A stretch of DNA of 64,000 nucleotides from Bacillus pumilus (GCF_038738535.1 NZ_CP046128.1:3348001-3412000); one strand, 5' to 3'; shown: positions 16,570-27,366, numbered from the stretch's first letter. Numbers and translations: made by a program. The notes: a model not told the origin generated them from the letters alone.

Positions 16570-17898
16570 TTACGCTTTGACTGATTTGAAGAATTGCGGT
16601 AAATATTCACGATGCGCTTCGAGCATTTCATCTAAAATTTGCTTTGCAATTTCATCAGATGGGACAAGCGGATTAATCGTCATCGCCACAAGAGCCGTCT
16701 CGTAATCTCCTGTTACAGCCGCTTCTGCTGCCACACGCTCGAATGATTTGATTTGTTGAACGAGCCCTCTCACAGCTACAGGCAGATCGCCCGTCGCAAT
16801 TGGTTTTGGTCCGTCCTTCGTAATGATACAGTTCACTTCAACCGCTGATTCAGCCGGAATGCTGGCAATCGCCCCTCTGTTCACTGTATTGACAGGTTGG
16901 ATGTCATGCTTATCATTATAGATGGAGCTGATTAAGTTACATGCCGCATCACTGTAATACGCCCCGCCTCTTTTTTCGAGCTGCGGTGGTTTAATCGATA
17001 AATCAGGATTTTTATAGAGCTCAAATAATTCTTGCTCGACCTGCTGTACAACCTCTGCTCTTGTTCCTTTTTCTTGGGCCGCTTTTTGCTCTTCTTCCAG
17101 CATATCTTTCGTTTTATAGTAATAGCGATGATACGGACATGGGATCACCCCTAAGCCTTTCACAAAAGAAGGTTCCCAGTTTTTCGCTTCAATGTTCTTC
17201 ATAGACCACTGACTATTCGGATTTCCCAATTCATCGAGCACTTGATCCATGATGCTGACCCCGTCTAAATACACGTCTAACCCATAGACCATGTGATTGA
17301 GGCCCGCAAACTGTACCTCGATTCGCTCAACATCCACATCAAGCGCCTTGGCAATCCCCATTTTGATCCCAATTGGTACATTGCATAGACCGACTACTTT
17401 TTTTAGATTTGTGTAGCGCAGCACAGCTTCTGTGACCATGCCTGCCGGATTTGTAAAGTTCACAAGCCATGCATCTGGACAAAGTTCTTCCATATCCTTC
17501 ACGATGTCTAGAATGACCGGGATGGTCCGAAGACCTTTAAATAAACCGCCTGGTCCGTTCGTTTCCTGACCGATGACGCCGTATTTAAGCGGGATTCTCT
17601 CATCTTTTGCCCGTGCTTCCAGCAGTCCTACACGAAATTGTGTCGTCACGAAATCTGCGTCCTTCAGGGCTTCCCGGCGGTCAAGCGTCAGGTGTACCTC
17701 AATCGGCAGACCGGCTTTTTCAACCATGCGTTTCGCGAGAGCGCCCACGATGTTTAACTTTTCCTGACCCGCTTCAATATCCACTAGCCATAATTCCTTT
17801 ACAGGCAATTCATGATATCGTTTGATAAACCCTTCGACAAGCTCAGGCGTATAGCTCGATCCTCCGCCTATTGTGACAATTTTGATTCCATCTTTCAT
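16570..17898 (-). CDS. licH: 6-phospho-beta-glucosidase LicH (GH4)
   Basis: NAD- and metal-dependent glycosidase family 4 enzyme of 442 residues. It splits phosphorylated cellobiose and other beta-glucosides, delivered by the LicBCA phosphotransferase, into glucose 6-phosphate and glucose. Motifs are the N-terminal dinucleotide fold [36 protein letters not shown] with the metal-binding Cys, and GLNHMVYG with the metal-binding His. Last gene of licBCAH; its ATG overlaps the licA stop as ATGA. The operon order equals that of B. subtilis. A terminator follows. Confidence 0.93.
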   Translation of the reverse strand: MKDGIKIVTIGGGSSYTPELVEGFIKRYHELPVKELWLVDIEAGQEKLNIVGALAKRMVEKAGLPIEVHLTLDRREALKDADFVTTQFRVGLLEARAKDERIPLKYGVIGQETNGPGGLFKGLRTIPVILDIVKDMEELCPDAWLVNFTNPAGMVTEAVLRYTNLKKVVGLCNVPIGIKMGIAKALDVDVERIEVQFAGLNHMVYGLDVYLDGVSIMDQVLDELGNPNSQWSMKNIEAKNWEPSFVKGLGVIPCPYHRYYYKTKDMLEEEQKAAQEKGTRAEVVQQVEQELFELYKNPDLSIKPPQLEKRGGAYYSDAACNLISSIYNDKHDIQPVNTVNRGAIASIPAESAVEVNCIITKDGPKPIATGDLPVAVRGLVQQIKSFERVAAEAAVTGDYETALVAMTINPLVPSDEIAKQILDEMLEAHREYLPQFFKSVKA

Positions 17899-18221
17899 GA
17901 ATTGACACCTCCGAGTTGCTTCATTTTTTCATGGAGCTCGATGATTTCCGCCGCGAGTTCCTTGACGGTCATTGCGTTCATGAGATGATCCTGTGCATGG
18001 ATCATTAAGAGACTGATGTCGGTCTTTTCTCCTCTAATTTCTCCTTGGATCAGCTCTGTCTGTGCGTGATGCGCCTCATTTAACGCGTCTTGTGCTTCCT
18101 GCAATTTTTGCTTCGCCTCATCAAAGTTTCCTTGCTTTGCACTTGTAATGGCCTCCATCGCAGAGCTTCTGCCATTCCCGCCATGTAAGATGAGTTGAAA
18201 CACAATTTGTTCCATTTCCAT
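17895..18221 (-). CDS. licA: lichenan/cellobiose PTS EIIA component LicA
   Basis: Cytoplasmic lactose/cellobiose-family EIIA of 108 residues, an all-helical protein that forms a trimer. It takes phosphate from HPr and passes it to LicB. The phosphorylated histidine lies in [13 protein letters not shown] (near residue 76), with the repeated alanine-rich helices [16 protein letters not shown] typical of the family. The start is set at 18221 (MEMEQIV), nine bases after AAGGGGG, since the ATG at 18230 touches the ribosome site. Confidence 0.92.
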   Translation of the reverse strand: MEMEQIVFQLILHGGNGRSSAMEAITSAKQGNFDEAKQKLQEAQDALNEAHHAQTELIQGEIRGEKTDISLLMIHAQDHLMNAMTVKELAAEIIELHEKMKQLGGVNS

Positions 18222-18247
18222 CGGCCGCATCCCCCTTGTTTCCTCTA

Positions 18248-19597
18248 TTACATGCTGACGACATTTTCATCAGTTGATGCTTTTGTTTCTAGCTCACTTT
18301 CTTCTTTTAATTTCTGCTTATCCCACATTCTAAAGAATGGGTAGTATAAAGCGAATGACAACGCCAGGTTAATCAGCTGCATGACAGCACCAGAGATTTT
18401 GCCTCCTGTGGCGAGATAGCCTGAAATGATGGGCGGCATCGTCCATGGAACAGCAATCCCCGCTGGTTTTGCTACAAGTCCTGTGCTCATTCCGATATAT
18501 GTGGTGATGATCATCATGATTGGCGTAAGAATAAACGGAATGAGAAGCATTGGGTTCATGACAATCGGCATTCCAAAAATGATCGGTTCGTTGATGTTAA
18601 AGATGGCTGGCCCAATGGCAAGTCGGCCAAGCTGTTTCATTTGTTTACTTCTGGCACGTAAGATCATCGTCAGCACTAAAGCAAGCGTTGCACCGCTTCC
18701 GCCGACATTGATGAAGATTTCAAAGAACTGCGCTGTGAAGATATTTGGCAGCACTTCTCCTGCTTGGAATGCGAGACGGTTCTCATCCATCGCACCGAGC
18801 CAAATTGGGCCCATGACGCCGCCGACAATGGTTGCTCCGTGAATACCACATGCCCAGAGGAGCATTTGCACACCAATGGCGACAATACTTCCGCCTAAGC
18901 TTCCACCAAGAATGGAAAGCGGTGTGCCAATTAAGACCGTGATGATATTATGAATACTCTCAAATGGTGTCATCTCAATCACAAGTCTAACGACCCAGAT
19001 CAGCGTGATGACCACAAAACCTGGAATAAGTGCGATAAACGATTTACTCACTGCTGGCGGTACACCATCAGGCATCCTAATGACGATATTCCGCTGGACA
19101 ATGAATCGGTAAATTTCAGTTGAAAGCATGGCAATAATCATGGCAACGAATAACCCTTTACTGCCCATCAATGTGACTGGAATTCCCCCACCTACTAGGA
19201 TGGCTTCTGTTGAACCTTCAGGTGTGAAAGGAACTTGATATGGTGTCGCCAAAAGGAAAGCTGCAACAGCGATCGCACCAGATGATAGGGCATCCACTGC
19301 ATACTTTTCAGCAAGCCTGTAGGCAATCCCGAAGGTGGCAACAAGTGCCATAATGTCAAAGGTTGCATTAACAGGATAGGATAGTTTCGTGGCCCATTCA
19401 GCTCCGAAGATACTTGCCATAAAATCGCTGTATCCTGGGATCGGAAGGTTGGCTAAAATGAGAAACAGTGAACCGACAATAATGAGAGGCATGGTTAAAA
19501 CAATTCCGTCACGCAATGCTTGTAAATGTCTTTGAGCGGCAATCTTCCCTGCAAACGGCATGACCTTCTCTTCTAGAAATCGGTTGAATCCATTCAT
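18248..19597 (-). CDS. licC: lichenan/cellobiose PTS EIIC permease LicC
   Basis: Membrane EIIC of 449 residues, lactose/cellobiose family, with about ten membrane segments. It translocates the beta-glucoside. Family landmarks are the N-terminal [20 protein letters not shown], and [17 protein letters not shown], the substrate-binding loop with the conserved NEP. The C-terminal part [14 protein letters not shown] is cytoplasmic. AAAGGAGG precedes the ATG at ideal spacing. It lies 14 bases after licB. Confidence 0.93.
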   Translation of the reverse strand: MNGFNRFLEEKVMPFAGKIAAQRHLQALRDGIVLTMPLIIVGSLFLILANLPIPGYSDFMASIFGAEWATKLSYPVNATFDIMALVATFGIAYRLAEKYAVDALSSGAIAVAAFLLATPYQVPFTPEGSTEAILVGGGIPVTLMGSKGLFVAMIIAMLSTEIYRFIVQRNIVIRMPDGVPPAVSKSFIALIPGFVVITLIWVVRLVIEMTPFESIHNIITVLIGTPLSILGGSLGGSIVAIGVQMLLWACGIHGATIVGGVMGPIWLGAMDENRLAFQAGEVLPNIFTAQFFEIFINVGGSGATLALVLTMILRARSKQMKQLGRLAIGPAIFNINEPIIFGMPIVMNPMLLIPFILTPIMMIITTYIGMSTGLVAKPAGIAVPWTMPPIISGYLATGGKISGAVMQLINLALSFALYYPFFRMWDKQKLKEESELETKASTDENVVSM

Positions 19598-19611
19598 CCC
19601 TTCCGCCTCCT

Positions 19612-19917
19612 TTATCCGTTCACTAACTGTTCAGCAGATTTTAAAACCTCAGCCCCATTACATACGCCATAATGCACGGTATTAATGACGTCGACTGGAA
19701 TTCCTTTTTCTTCTCCGAGCTTTTTCATTTGTGGTAATAAATATCGAACCTGTGGTCCTAATAAAAGCACATCGGCTTGATCAATATGACTTTTTGCTGA
19801 ATCTCCAGATACTGCCCAAATACGATAGTCTTTTCCTTGTTCTTGTGCGCTTTTCTCCATTTTTGTGACTAGTAAGCTTGTTGACATACCTGCTGCACAA
19901 ACCAATAAGATGTTCAT
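19612..19917 (-). CDS. licB: lichenan/cellobiose PTS EIIB component LicB
   Basis: Cytoplasmic EIIB of 101 residues with the phosphorylated cysteine in [16 protein letters not shown] (Cys7). It relays phosphate from LicA to the incoming sugar. The start at 19917 follows AAGGGGG by nine bases; the longer frame from 19962 runs through the ribosome site. First gene of licBCAH. Its promoter region carries a perfect cre overlapping the -35/-10 spacer and a CTTTTTCC-N10-GGAAAAAG inverted repeat probably bound by LicR. Confidence 0.93.
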   Translation of the reverse strand: MNILLVCAAGMSTSLLVTKMEKSAQEQGKDYRIWAVSGDSAKSHIDQADVLLLGPQVRYLLPQMKKLGEEKGIPVDVINTVHYGVCNGAEVLKSAEQLVNG

Positions 19918-19972
19918 GTGTAAACGCCCCCTTTTGAAAGTGTGAAGCTTTTCTTTACACATTCATCATATT

Positions 19973-19988
19973 ATGAAACCGCTTTCAT
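19973..19988. promoter_or_regulatory. cre site (CcpA) of licBCAH
   Basis: ATGAAACCGCTTTCAT matches the WTGNAANCGNWWNCAW consensus at every position and lies between -35 and the TATGAT -10 element, so carbon repression is expected. Confidence 0.9.
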
Positions 19989-19999
19989 AAACACCTATA

Positions 20000-20025
20000 C
20001 TTTTTCCTTTAGGAAGCGGAAAAAG
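20000..20025. promoter_or_regulatory. LicR operator candidate, cluster 1
   Basis: Inverted repeat CTTTTTCC-N10-GGAAAAAG, 12 bases from the cre and just upstream of a weak -35. The same arrangement recurs at 54390-54412. Confidence 0.7.
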
Positions 20026-20039
20026 TTAAGATCACACTG

Positions 20040-21983
20040 TTAGTTCTTGTACGAAGGGACCTTTTTATACATGGTATCCAGCATGTCTTCAAATGTATCA
20101 CAGGCGATGAGATGCTGAATGAATTTCACATTATGCACAAGCTCGCCCAGCAGACGGTACATCCCTTTTAAATCTTTGGCATTCTCTTTTTCGACACAAA
20201 GCAAGCAGACAAATTGAACTTTTTTCTCTCCCCATATGATCGGTTTTTCTAATGTACATATCGCCCAAAACGTCTCTTCTGTCAGCGGCGTCATAGGGTG
20301 CGGAATGGCTGTATAATGCCCGAAGGATGTAGGAGCAGCCTCTTCTCTTTCCATCACAGAAGGTGTAAGCTCTGCTGGTGCTAAACCCATATCGATGATT
20401 TTTTCCGTGAGAAAGGTGATGACCTCTTCCTTTGTTTGAAAGGCGCATTTTGTAAAGACCAATTCCTTTTTCATATATTGAGAGGCCAATGTCACCCTTG
20501 TTTCACTCGTCAGGGCTTCTTCAATTTTTAAAAAGTCGCCGCCTCCTAAAATGGTGTTTACTTGTATGACTGGAATCGGTAAATCCATCTGAATCGGGAC
20601 CGTTGTAATAATCAAATCCAGGGCATGTAAAGACACATGCGGAAACGAATAAAGCTCTGCTGTTCCTAAAATGGTCAGTTTTGACCCAAATTGTGACCGC
20701 AAACGATCCTGAAGCAGCCTTGCACTCCCTGCACCAGATGCACAGACAATGAGACATCGCTTCGGCGGAATCTCCATTTTCCTCCGCTCTAAAGCCGCAC
20801 CAAAATGAAGCGCCATATATCCGATTTCATTCTCATGAATACTCAGCCCCTCCTCTTCTTCTAGGACCCTGCTGGCGATAATACCTGCTTCAAAAGCAAG
20901 TGGATACCCCGCCTTTATTTCATCAAGCATCGGATTTCTTAAGTTCATTCCATATTTACACCGGGTCATGGCTGGCTTTAAGTGCAGACTCAGTCCAATC
21001 ATTAATTCCGCATCGCCGGCTAAATCAAGCTGCAGTTTTTGATCAATGGCTTGGAGCATAAGCTGAACAAGACGGCTCGTGTCATCATCCACAATTTGTT
21101 TTTGACCACTCGATGAAAAGGACTGTACCATTTTGGCTGTTCCTAATAAATGAATGGCGATATAGACGATCTCCTCTTGTGGAAAAGAGACGTCCAGCAG
21201 TCCTTCAAGGCATTCCACCATTTTTTTAGCGACCTTATATTCCTTTGCCTGTGGTATCTCATTGATTTCCTCTGGCAAAACAGATACATAGTTTCCGTGT
21301 CTAATCCGTTTGCAGGCAATCGCAACATGAACGATTAAATTATTCATGCAAATGTCTGATAGATTCATTCTTTCTTCATTGATATAATCAATCATTGTTT
21401 TCTGAATCAATTCCAATTCATGTTTTGGCAAAATGGTGACTGCTGTGTTCAGCATCGTTTGGCAGGAACGGCGTTCATTGAATAAATATTCTGACATACA
21501 ATAACGAATTTTCATCTCCGATCCTTTGATTCGGCAGCCTTTATTCGGCTTCGCATCCAGCTTCAGATCAAATGGCTCAAGCTTGCGTTTGACCCATTTC
21601 ATATCGTTACTCATCGTCGATTTACTAATAAACAGCTGGTCCTGTAAGTCTTCCAGTTTCACATAAGACTCTGCGAGAAGCAGCTTCTTTAAAATAAACC
21701 GAACGCGCTCCTCCGGCAGAACAGCCAGTGGCTCTTCCTGTTCGACCTCCTCTTTCATAAAACGGCGAAAGGCATTCTCATCGTTGATCAACAGCTCATA
21801 GCCAGCTCCTCGAACAGCTGATACAGCCGCTTGATAAGGAGCGAGACGGTCGTTCAGTTCCTTGATGTCTGTACGAATGGTGCGGCTTGTCACTTGTAAG
21901 CTGACAGAAAGCGCAGCGCTTGTGATCGGGGTCTCCGCTGCCATGAGCTGACTTAAGATGTGCGCCAGTCTTTTACTCAGCAT
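20040..21983 (-). CDS. licR: PTS-regulated transcription activator LicR
   Basis: Mga/BglG-type activator of 647 residues. Two N-terminal helix-turn-helix domains (about 1-65 and 85-160) are followed by PRD1 (about 185-285, NNLIVHVAIACKRIRHG, YIAIHLLG) and PRD2 (about 295-395, LSLHLKPAMTRCKYGM, GYMALHFGAALE). Then come an EIIB-Gat-like domain (CLIVCASGAGSARLLQ, about 410-490) and an EIIA-like domain (TSFGHYTAIPHPMTPL, about 510-640). Phosphorylation of PRD histidines by HPr activates it, and phosphorylation through LicB/LicA inactivates it without substrate. It sits directly upstream of its target operon licBCAH in the same orientation. Confidence 0.92.
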   Translation of the reverse strand: MLSKRLAHILSQLMAAETPITSAALSVSLQVTSRTIRTDIKELNDRLAPYQAAVSAVRGAGYELLINDENAFRRFMKEEVEQEEPLAVLPEERVRFILKKLLLAESYVKLEDLQDQLFISKSTMSNDMKWVKRKLEPFDLKLDAKPNKGCRIKGSEMKIRYCMSEYLFNERRSCQTMLNTAVTILPKHELELIQKTMIDYINEERMNLSDICMNNLIVHVAIACKRIRHGNYVSVLPEEINEIPQAKEYKVAKKMVECLEGLLDVSFPQEEIVYIAIHLLGTAKMVQSFSSSGQKQIVDDDTSRLVQLMLQAIDQKLQLDLAGDAELMIGLSLHLKPAMTRCKYGMNLRNPMLDEIKAGYPLAFEAGIIASRVLEEEEGLSIHENEIGYMALHFGAALERRKMEIPPKRCLIVCASGAGSARLLQDRLRSQFGSKLTILGTAELYSFPHVSLHALDLIITTVPIQMDLPIPVIQVNTILGGGDFLKIEEALTSETRVTLASQYMKKELVFTKCAFQTKEEVITFLTEKIIDMGLAPAELTPSVMEREEAAPTSFGHYTAIPHPMTPLTEETFWAICTLEKPIIWGEKKVQFVCLLCVEKENAKDLKGMYRLLGELVHNVKFIQHLIACDTFEDMLDTMYKKVPSYKN

Positions 21984-22185
21984 CAGATCGGCCTCCTTAT
22001 GTAAGGGTGGAGAATCTGCCTTGTCTGGACAGGGTGTATACGCTTGCAGTTCTCTTCATTACTCATATTCTACTGAAAAGAAATAAAAATTGCCAACTCA
22101 TTTATATGACAAACGCCCCTATTTATACAACAAACCATATCTAATGACCTATGAATCTTTTTGTAGGACTCTGGCAGAAACCATC

Positions 22186-22222
22186 AAAAAAGGCGCTACA
22201 CCTCCGTGTCATCGCCTTTTTT
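22186..22222 (-). terminator. terminator after the sortase pseudogene
   Basis: AAAAAAGGCG / TCGCCTTTTTT hairpin that overlaps the stop codon of the sortase reading frame. Confidence 0.85.
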
Positions 22223-22821
22223 ATGAAGGGATCAGCTGGGTAAAGACAACCAGTCTCTTTTCATGAGTCCCTGCTGCATGATCAAATGTCCCTGTACACG
22301 TAATGAAATTGAGATTCCGTGTAAAAGCGTACCCGAAAAACGCATTCGGCTTTTCTTCACGCGGATAGCTTTGCACTTTGATCACTTCAAAAGTTCGCTT
22401 TTTTCCTGACGAGGACGTCACGATTACCTTGTTTCCCTTTTTTAGCTCCTTTAATCGATAAAAAACAGAAGGTCCCCATTTATTATCAACATGGCCATTC
22501 ATGACGGCATTTCCTTTATCTACTGGCTTTGGACCATCTTTAAACCAAGCTGTGTTGTCCGTATTTTTTGGGACGCCCATACTGCCATCCTTTGATAAAG
22601 TTGTTTTCTCCACTAATCGCCGGAATCGCAATTTCAGCCGGGACAATACCAGACGGTTCGTCTTTTAACATGTCTTGTGAATGAGACTGTTTTGCGGCTT
22701 GGTTTGTTGTCATTTTTTCAGGAGATGAGGTTGTTTTAGAGGATGACGAATCATCCATAGATTGTGATGCGCAGCCCGTGATGATGAGAAGCATCAGAAG
22801 ACCAAACAACCACCTTATCAA
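22221..22821 (-). pseudogene. class F sortase, frameshifted
   Basis: Two overlapping frames together encode one class F sortase. The 5' part starts at TTG 22821, nine bases after AAAAGGAGG. It has a lipoprotein-like signal (LLMLLIITGC) and a low-complexity Ser/Thr linker and reaches VPAEIAIPAI. The 3' part resumes in another frame at VEKTTLSKDGSMGVP and contains the catalytic His (NAVMNGHVDN), Cys (ITCTGTFDHA) and Arg (EKRLVV). Only one base separates the two segments at about 22614, where intact class F sortases have about five residues, which suggests loss of roughly 14 bases. The catalytic half has no ribosome site of its own. Either a real inactivation or a sequence error. It lies behind the gene for its probable MPKTG substrate. 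Confidence 0.85.
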
Positions 22822-22846
22822 GTCAGTCTGCCTCCTTTTAAAGAAA

Positions 22847-22871
22847 GGAACGGCACGATTGTGCACGTTCC
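22847..22871 (-). other. hairpin between MPKTG protein gene and sortase
   Basis: Imperfect inverted repeat GGAACG-GCAC / GTGC-CGTTCC with a T-rich flank (TTTCTTT) downstream on the minus strand. It probably attenuates read-through from the abundant surface protein gene into the sortase gene. Confidence 0.6.
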
Positions 22872-22891
22872 CCTTTCCTTTTTATACGAGC

Positions 22892-24274
22892 TTAATTTGA
22901 TGTCTTAGGGCGAGTAAGGAAGAACGCACCCGCTGCACCGCCGGCTAGGATCAAACTTGCGATCATTCCCGCAAATGCTTCATATGACATACCTAAAGGA
23001 CCGGCTGTACCTCCCATACCTGTTTTAGGCATTTCATTAGGCATCTTGGATTTGAACATTTCAGGATGCTGATCAACAATTGCTGCTGTGACATCTTGAC
23101 CGACCATGAACATATGACCGTACGCCTCTCTCACTGTTGGATAAAGCTGATCATATTCGCCATTATGGTATGACGTATATGTTTTGATCAGCTCATCAAT
23201 ATGCATTTTCAAGCCAGCCTCTAAATCTGCTGCCTTCAAACGTCCATTTGTCGCTTGATCTAAAAATTTCGCTTGCTTCATTCGATACGCATCTAAGTTT
23301 TTCCCCGCTTTTTCTTTCGCTTCTTTGTCTCCTGATGCATCCGCTTTGACATAATCAACTAAGTAACCGATATGGCTTGACCAAATGTCTTTGAATTGTT
23401 TTCCTGCATCCTTGCCATAAAAAGAGGCAATCGCATCTGATAAATCATTTGTGTTTTCGTTCAAAGCTGCCGCTGCTTGATCAAAGTCCTTGCTGCCATC
23501 ATTTCCTTTTTGCATAGCAACGACCGCAAGCGCCAAATGCTCTGAGAACAAGTAGTTTAAATCTTCACGAAGGTCTGCTGCTGGTGTGTCGACTGATTTG
23601 TGATCAAATTTCCCAGGAAATTGATCTGTGATCGCCCACGATACGCCTTTACCGACTTCAAACATATGATGAATGGATTTTCTAACCGTTTCATAGGTCG
23701 TATCAAAATCCTTTTCAGTGTAGCTATCAAACGCTTTTAACAGTTCATTGACGTGCATTTTTAAGCCTTCTTCTAGTTCGCTAGCTTTCAATCTGCCGTC
23801 TGTTGCTTGATCGAGCATATCAGCTTGTTTCATGCGATATTGGTCAAGCTGCTTAACTGCTTTCTTTTTACCTGCTTCATCTTTCTTTGCCGTTGCTTGT
23901 ACATAATCAACAAAGTAGCCGATATGACTTGACCAAATGTCTTTGAATTGTTTCCCTGCTTTTTTTCCGTACACAGAAGCGATGGCTTCCGATAAGTCAT
24001 TTGTGTTGTCATTTAGCGCTGCCGCTGCTTGTTTAAAATCTTTGCTACCGTCAATTCCCTTTTGCATTGTGATGACTGCTAAGTAGGCATGCTCCGAAAA
24101 TAACTGGTCTAGTGCTGCTCGAAGATCGGTTGCTTTGTTTGACACCTCTTGTGACGAAGATGTCTTCTTTGCCTCTCCATGCATATGTCCTTCGTGTGCA
24201 CTTGCGCTATGAGCTGCCGGAAATAGTAATGCTGCGCTAAGTGGAATGGTTAAAATCGCTTTTTTCATGTTCAT
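22892..24274 (-). CDS. sortase-anchored surface protein with duplicated helical domain (MPKTG motif)
   Basis: Secreted protein of 460 residues. The signal peptide ends near HSASA. A His-rich mature start (HEGHMHGE) that could bind metal follows. Two tandem copies of a roughly 175-residue helical domain (about 45-220 and 228-400) share segments such as LFSEHAYLAVITMQKG / LFSEHLALAVVAMQKG and GKQFKDIWSSHIGY. The C-terminus has MPKTG, a hydrophobic stretch and RPKTSN, a sortase signal. The neighbouring class F sortase would be its anchoring enzyme but is frameshifted here. I do not recognise a biochemical function for the domain; conserved His and aromatic residues hint at cofactor or metal binding. 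Confidence 0.8.
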   Translation of the reverse strand: MNMKKAILTIPLSAALLFPAAHSASAHEGHMHGEAKKTSSSQEVSNKATDLRAALDQLFSEHAYLAVITMQKGIDGSKDFKQAAAALNDNTNDLSEAIASVYGKKAGKQFKDIWSSHIGYFVDYVQATAKKDEAGKKKAVKQLDQYRMKQADMLDQATDGRLKASELEEGLKMHVNELLKAFDSYTEKDFDTTYETVRKSIHHMFEVGKGVSWAITDQFPGKFDHKSVDTPAADLREDLNYLFSEHLALAVVAMQKGNDGSKDFDQAAAALNENTNDLSDAIASFYGKDAGKQFKDIWSSHIGYLVDYVKADASGDKEAKEKAGKNLDAYRMKQAKFLDQATNGRLKAADLEAGLKMHIDELIKTYTSYHNGEYDQLYPTVREAYGHMFMVGQDVTAAIVDQHPEMFKSKMPNEMPKTGMGGTAGPLGMSYEAFAGMIASLILAGGAAGAFFLTRPKTSN

Positions 24275-24386
24275 CTGTTTTTCCTCCTCTTTCCGTTTGT
24301 TATGTACTTAACGGAGTGAGGCATGACTTGGATCATTCAAATCTATTATTTTTTCGTTCAGGACACAATCGGTAATGCTTGCATAA

Positions 24387-24408
24387 AAAAAGCCGGATTA
24401 TCCGGCTG
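24387..24408 (-). terminator. terminator overlapping the end of the 37-residue peptide gene
   Basis: Minus-strand GCCGGAT / ATCCGGC hairpin followed by TTTTTTT. The stop codon TAA is in the loop region. Confidence 0.88.
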
Positions 24409-24511
24409 ATACGTTACGACTTTTAGATGCTTTTCGCTCTTTATATATTTTCCTCACCACTGGATAAATCACTGGTGCCCATTTGACAATTTGTTTCAGC
24501 CATTTTTTCAT
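24398..24511 (-). CDS. 37-residue cationic amphipathic peptide
   Basis: Small gene with a strong ribosome site (TAAGGAGG, ten bases before the ATG) and its own terminator. The product begins [17 protein letters not shown] and continues [20 protein letters not shown]. It carries about a dozen Lys/Arg, two Trp and an amphipathic first half, with a single Pro hinge. There is no cleavable signal peptide. It could be a membrane-active peptide, a small membrane-associated regulator, or a leaderless-bacteriocin-like molecule; sequence alone does not decide. It lies between gdhA and the MPKTG surface-protein gene in the same orientation. Confidence 0.7.
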   Translation of the reverse strand: MKKWLKQIVKWAPVIYPVVRKIYKERKASKSRNVSAG

Positions 24512-24594
24512 TTCTCCCGCGCCTCCTTATTGTCATTCTTACAAGGACGATTCCCCATCTTGTCATGAAATAAACAGGTGCGGGAGAGCAGGAG

Positions 24595-25968
<1,374 letters not shown>

Positions 25969-26005
25969 TCATCTGCCTCCTTTGTATATCTTCACACATT
26001 TATCC

Positions 26006-26022
26006 TGTTAGATTTTCTAACG
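26006..26022. promoter_or_regulatory. TnrA/GlnR-like site upstream of gdhA
   Basis: TGTTAGATTTTCTAACG fits TGTNA-N7-TNACA with one mismatch and contains the perfect repeat GTTAGA-TTT-TCTAAC. It lies 41-57 bases upstream of gdhA. Nitrogen control of gdhA is plausible; not proven. The remaining 26023-26245 has no gene I can support. Confidence 0.45.
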
Positions 26023-26245
26023 CATATTGAGATTAATTTAACACCATTTGTAAAATCTGATCAATACTGATAACAGATGAAAATGATGCCGATTTGAGAT
26101 GGATCAAGCAGCCGCAGCAATCGTTTTTAGAAAGTATCTCTTGCAGAATGACTATTGTGCTAGAAATGATGATTTAGACGTTATATATCCCGCACTCTTT
26201 AACAAATAGATGAATCATGAATGATTTCTAGTTGATCTTCAACCC

Positions 26246-26273
26246 GAAAAAAAGGCCTAAAGTTTTATAGGCC
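26246..26273 (-). terminator. terminator of the sigY operon
   Basis: Minus-strand GGCCTA / TAGGCC hairpin followed by TTTTTTT. Confidence 0.88.
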
Positions 26274-26279
26274 GTCCGC

Positions 26280-26492
26280 TCAATCTTTTCGGATCTTCTC
26301 ATCTTTCTTTCGATCAGGGTACACGACACAAAGCCAATATAAAATAGAAGATGATGGGAAATTAATTAAACCGACAATGCCCCAAAACCACTTATAGCGC
26401 CCTCTTTTCTTTGCATCCATAAATAAAAGAAGCCCCTGCGCAAACAATAACGGCAATGCGCACAATAAGATGATCATCTCCGTCTGACTCAT
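26280..26492 (-). CDS. yxlD: YxlD-like membrane protein of the sigma-Y operon
   Basis: Protein of 70 residues with two membrane helices (IILLCALPLLFAQGLLLF and the segment WFWGIVGLINFP to WLCVVY) and a charged tail. It has the phospholipase-D-nuclease N-terminal motif type seen in YxlD. In B. subtilis YxlC and YxlD together inhibit sigma-Y at the membrane. The gene overlaps yxlC by ATGA and ends the operon here; B. subtilis yxlE, yxlF and yxlG have no counterparts downstream. Confidence 0.8.
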   Translation of the reverse strand: MSQTEMIILLCALPLLFAQGLLLFMDAKKRGRYKWFWGIVGLINFPSSSILYWLCVVYPDRKKDEKIRKD

Positions 26493-26800
26493 AAGGAAGA
26501 CCCTCCTTTAATGTGTTGATATTCCTTGATGCCGACAACGACGCAGAGCGGCACACTCACTACTTGAAGAAGAATGAAGATGATAGGCAAATGGGTGATG
26601 GCAGCGACAAATAGTGCCAGAATGGTCAGACTGATGAGAACGTACGCCAGTACTTCTTGTTTAAAACGCCTTTTCTCTTGTTCCTTTGCCTGCTTCAGCA
26701 TCATCATGACAGCCTGCTCACTTGGCTCTTTCACTTCAATTTGTTCATCTAGCTGCTGTAACTCTTCCTTTAAACGTTCGGTGAACTGATCTTCCTTCAT
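26489..26800 (-). CDS. yxlC: YxlC-like anti-sigma-Y protein
   Basis: Protein of 103 residues. A charged cytoplasmic N-terminal half (about 1-50, MKEDQFTERLKEELQQLDEQ) would bind the sigma factor, and two membrane segments follow (about 52-72 and 74-92). Length and place match YxlC, the negative regulator of sigma-Y. The start at 26800 overlaps the sigY stop (ATGA) with AAAGGAG inside the sigY end, indicating coupled translation. A longer reading frame to 26968 lies inside sigY and is rejected. Confidence 0.85.
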   Translation of the reverse strand: MKEDQFTERLKEELQQLDEQIEVKEPSEQAVMMMLKQAKEQEKRRFKQEVLAYVLISLTILALFVAAITHLPIIFILLQVVSVPLCVVVGIKEYQHIKGGSSL

Positions 26801-27330
26801 TGAGACCACTCCTTTCGAATTTTCTTTAATCCATGATGAACCCTCGACTTCACAGTGCCTTCTCTCATACCGAGCATTGAAGCAATCTCTGGATAAGTAA
26901 AGCCATAATAATAGTGCAAAATAATCGGTGCTCTCTCCTGTGCCTTCAATTCGTTTAGAGCATCCCACATCTCATGCCATGTGCGGCCCTTTTGCTGAAT
27001 GTCCCATTTGAAGCGGCGTATGGTCTCTTGATTCGCCTTCCCTTCTCTTAATTGTTCACGTTTTCTTTTCTTCTGGTGATCTAAAAATTGTCTAGATGCA
27101 ATGGAAATGAGCCATGTTGAAAATAAGGAATCTCCTCTAAATGAAGAAAGTTTCATGTACGCTTTCAGCATCGTTTCTTGCATGATTTCTTCTGCCAGCT
27201 CTTCTTGAAGGGTGAGCTTCATTATATAACGGTAAAGAAAGGAATAATGATGACGATAAAGGGCTGTAAATGCAGCATCGTCTCCCTGTTTTGCCCGCTG
27301 AATCAATAATGTCTCTTCTGTCTGCTCCAA
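26797..27330 (-). CDS. sigY: ECF RNA polymerase sigma factor SigY
   Basis: ECF-type sigma factor of 177 residues. Region 2 is about 20-85 (YRYIMKLTLQEELAEEIMQ, LFSTWLISIASRQFLDHQKK) and region 4 about 115-172 (APIILHYYYGFTYPEIASML, GTVKSRVHHGLKKIR). It heads a sigY-yxlC-yxlD operon with ATGA overlaps. The TTG at 27330 follows AAGGAGG by seven bases and is preferred to the GTG at 27336. A TGAACG-N16-CGTC promoter upstream equals the sigma-Y consensus, so it is autoregulated. Confidence 0.9.
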   Translation of the reverse strand: MEQTEETLLIQRAKQGDDAAFTALYRHHYSFLYRYIMKLTLQEELAEEIMQETMLKAYMKLSSFRGDSLFSTWLISIASRQFLDHQKKRKREQLREGKANQETIRRFKWDIQQKGRTWHEMWDALNELKAQERAPIILHYYYGFTYPEIASMLGMREGTVKSRVHHGLKKIRKEWSQ

Positions 27331-27366
27331 ACACACCCCTCCTTCCTTTTCTTCTCTTATTCATGT

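Noticed and set aside
16452-16631. N-terminal extension of the membrane protein at 16053-16451
   Set aside because: It runs through the lic terminator and into licH; the ribosome site is at the inner ATG.
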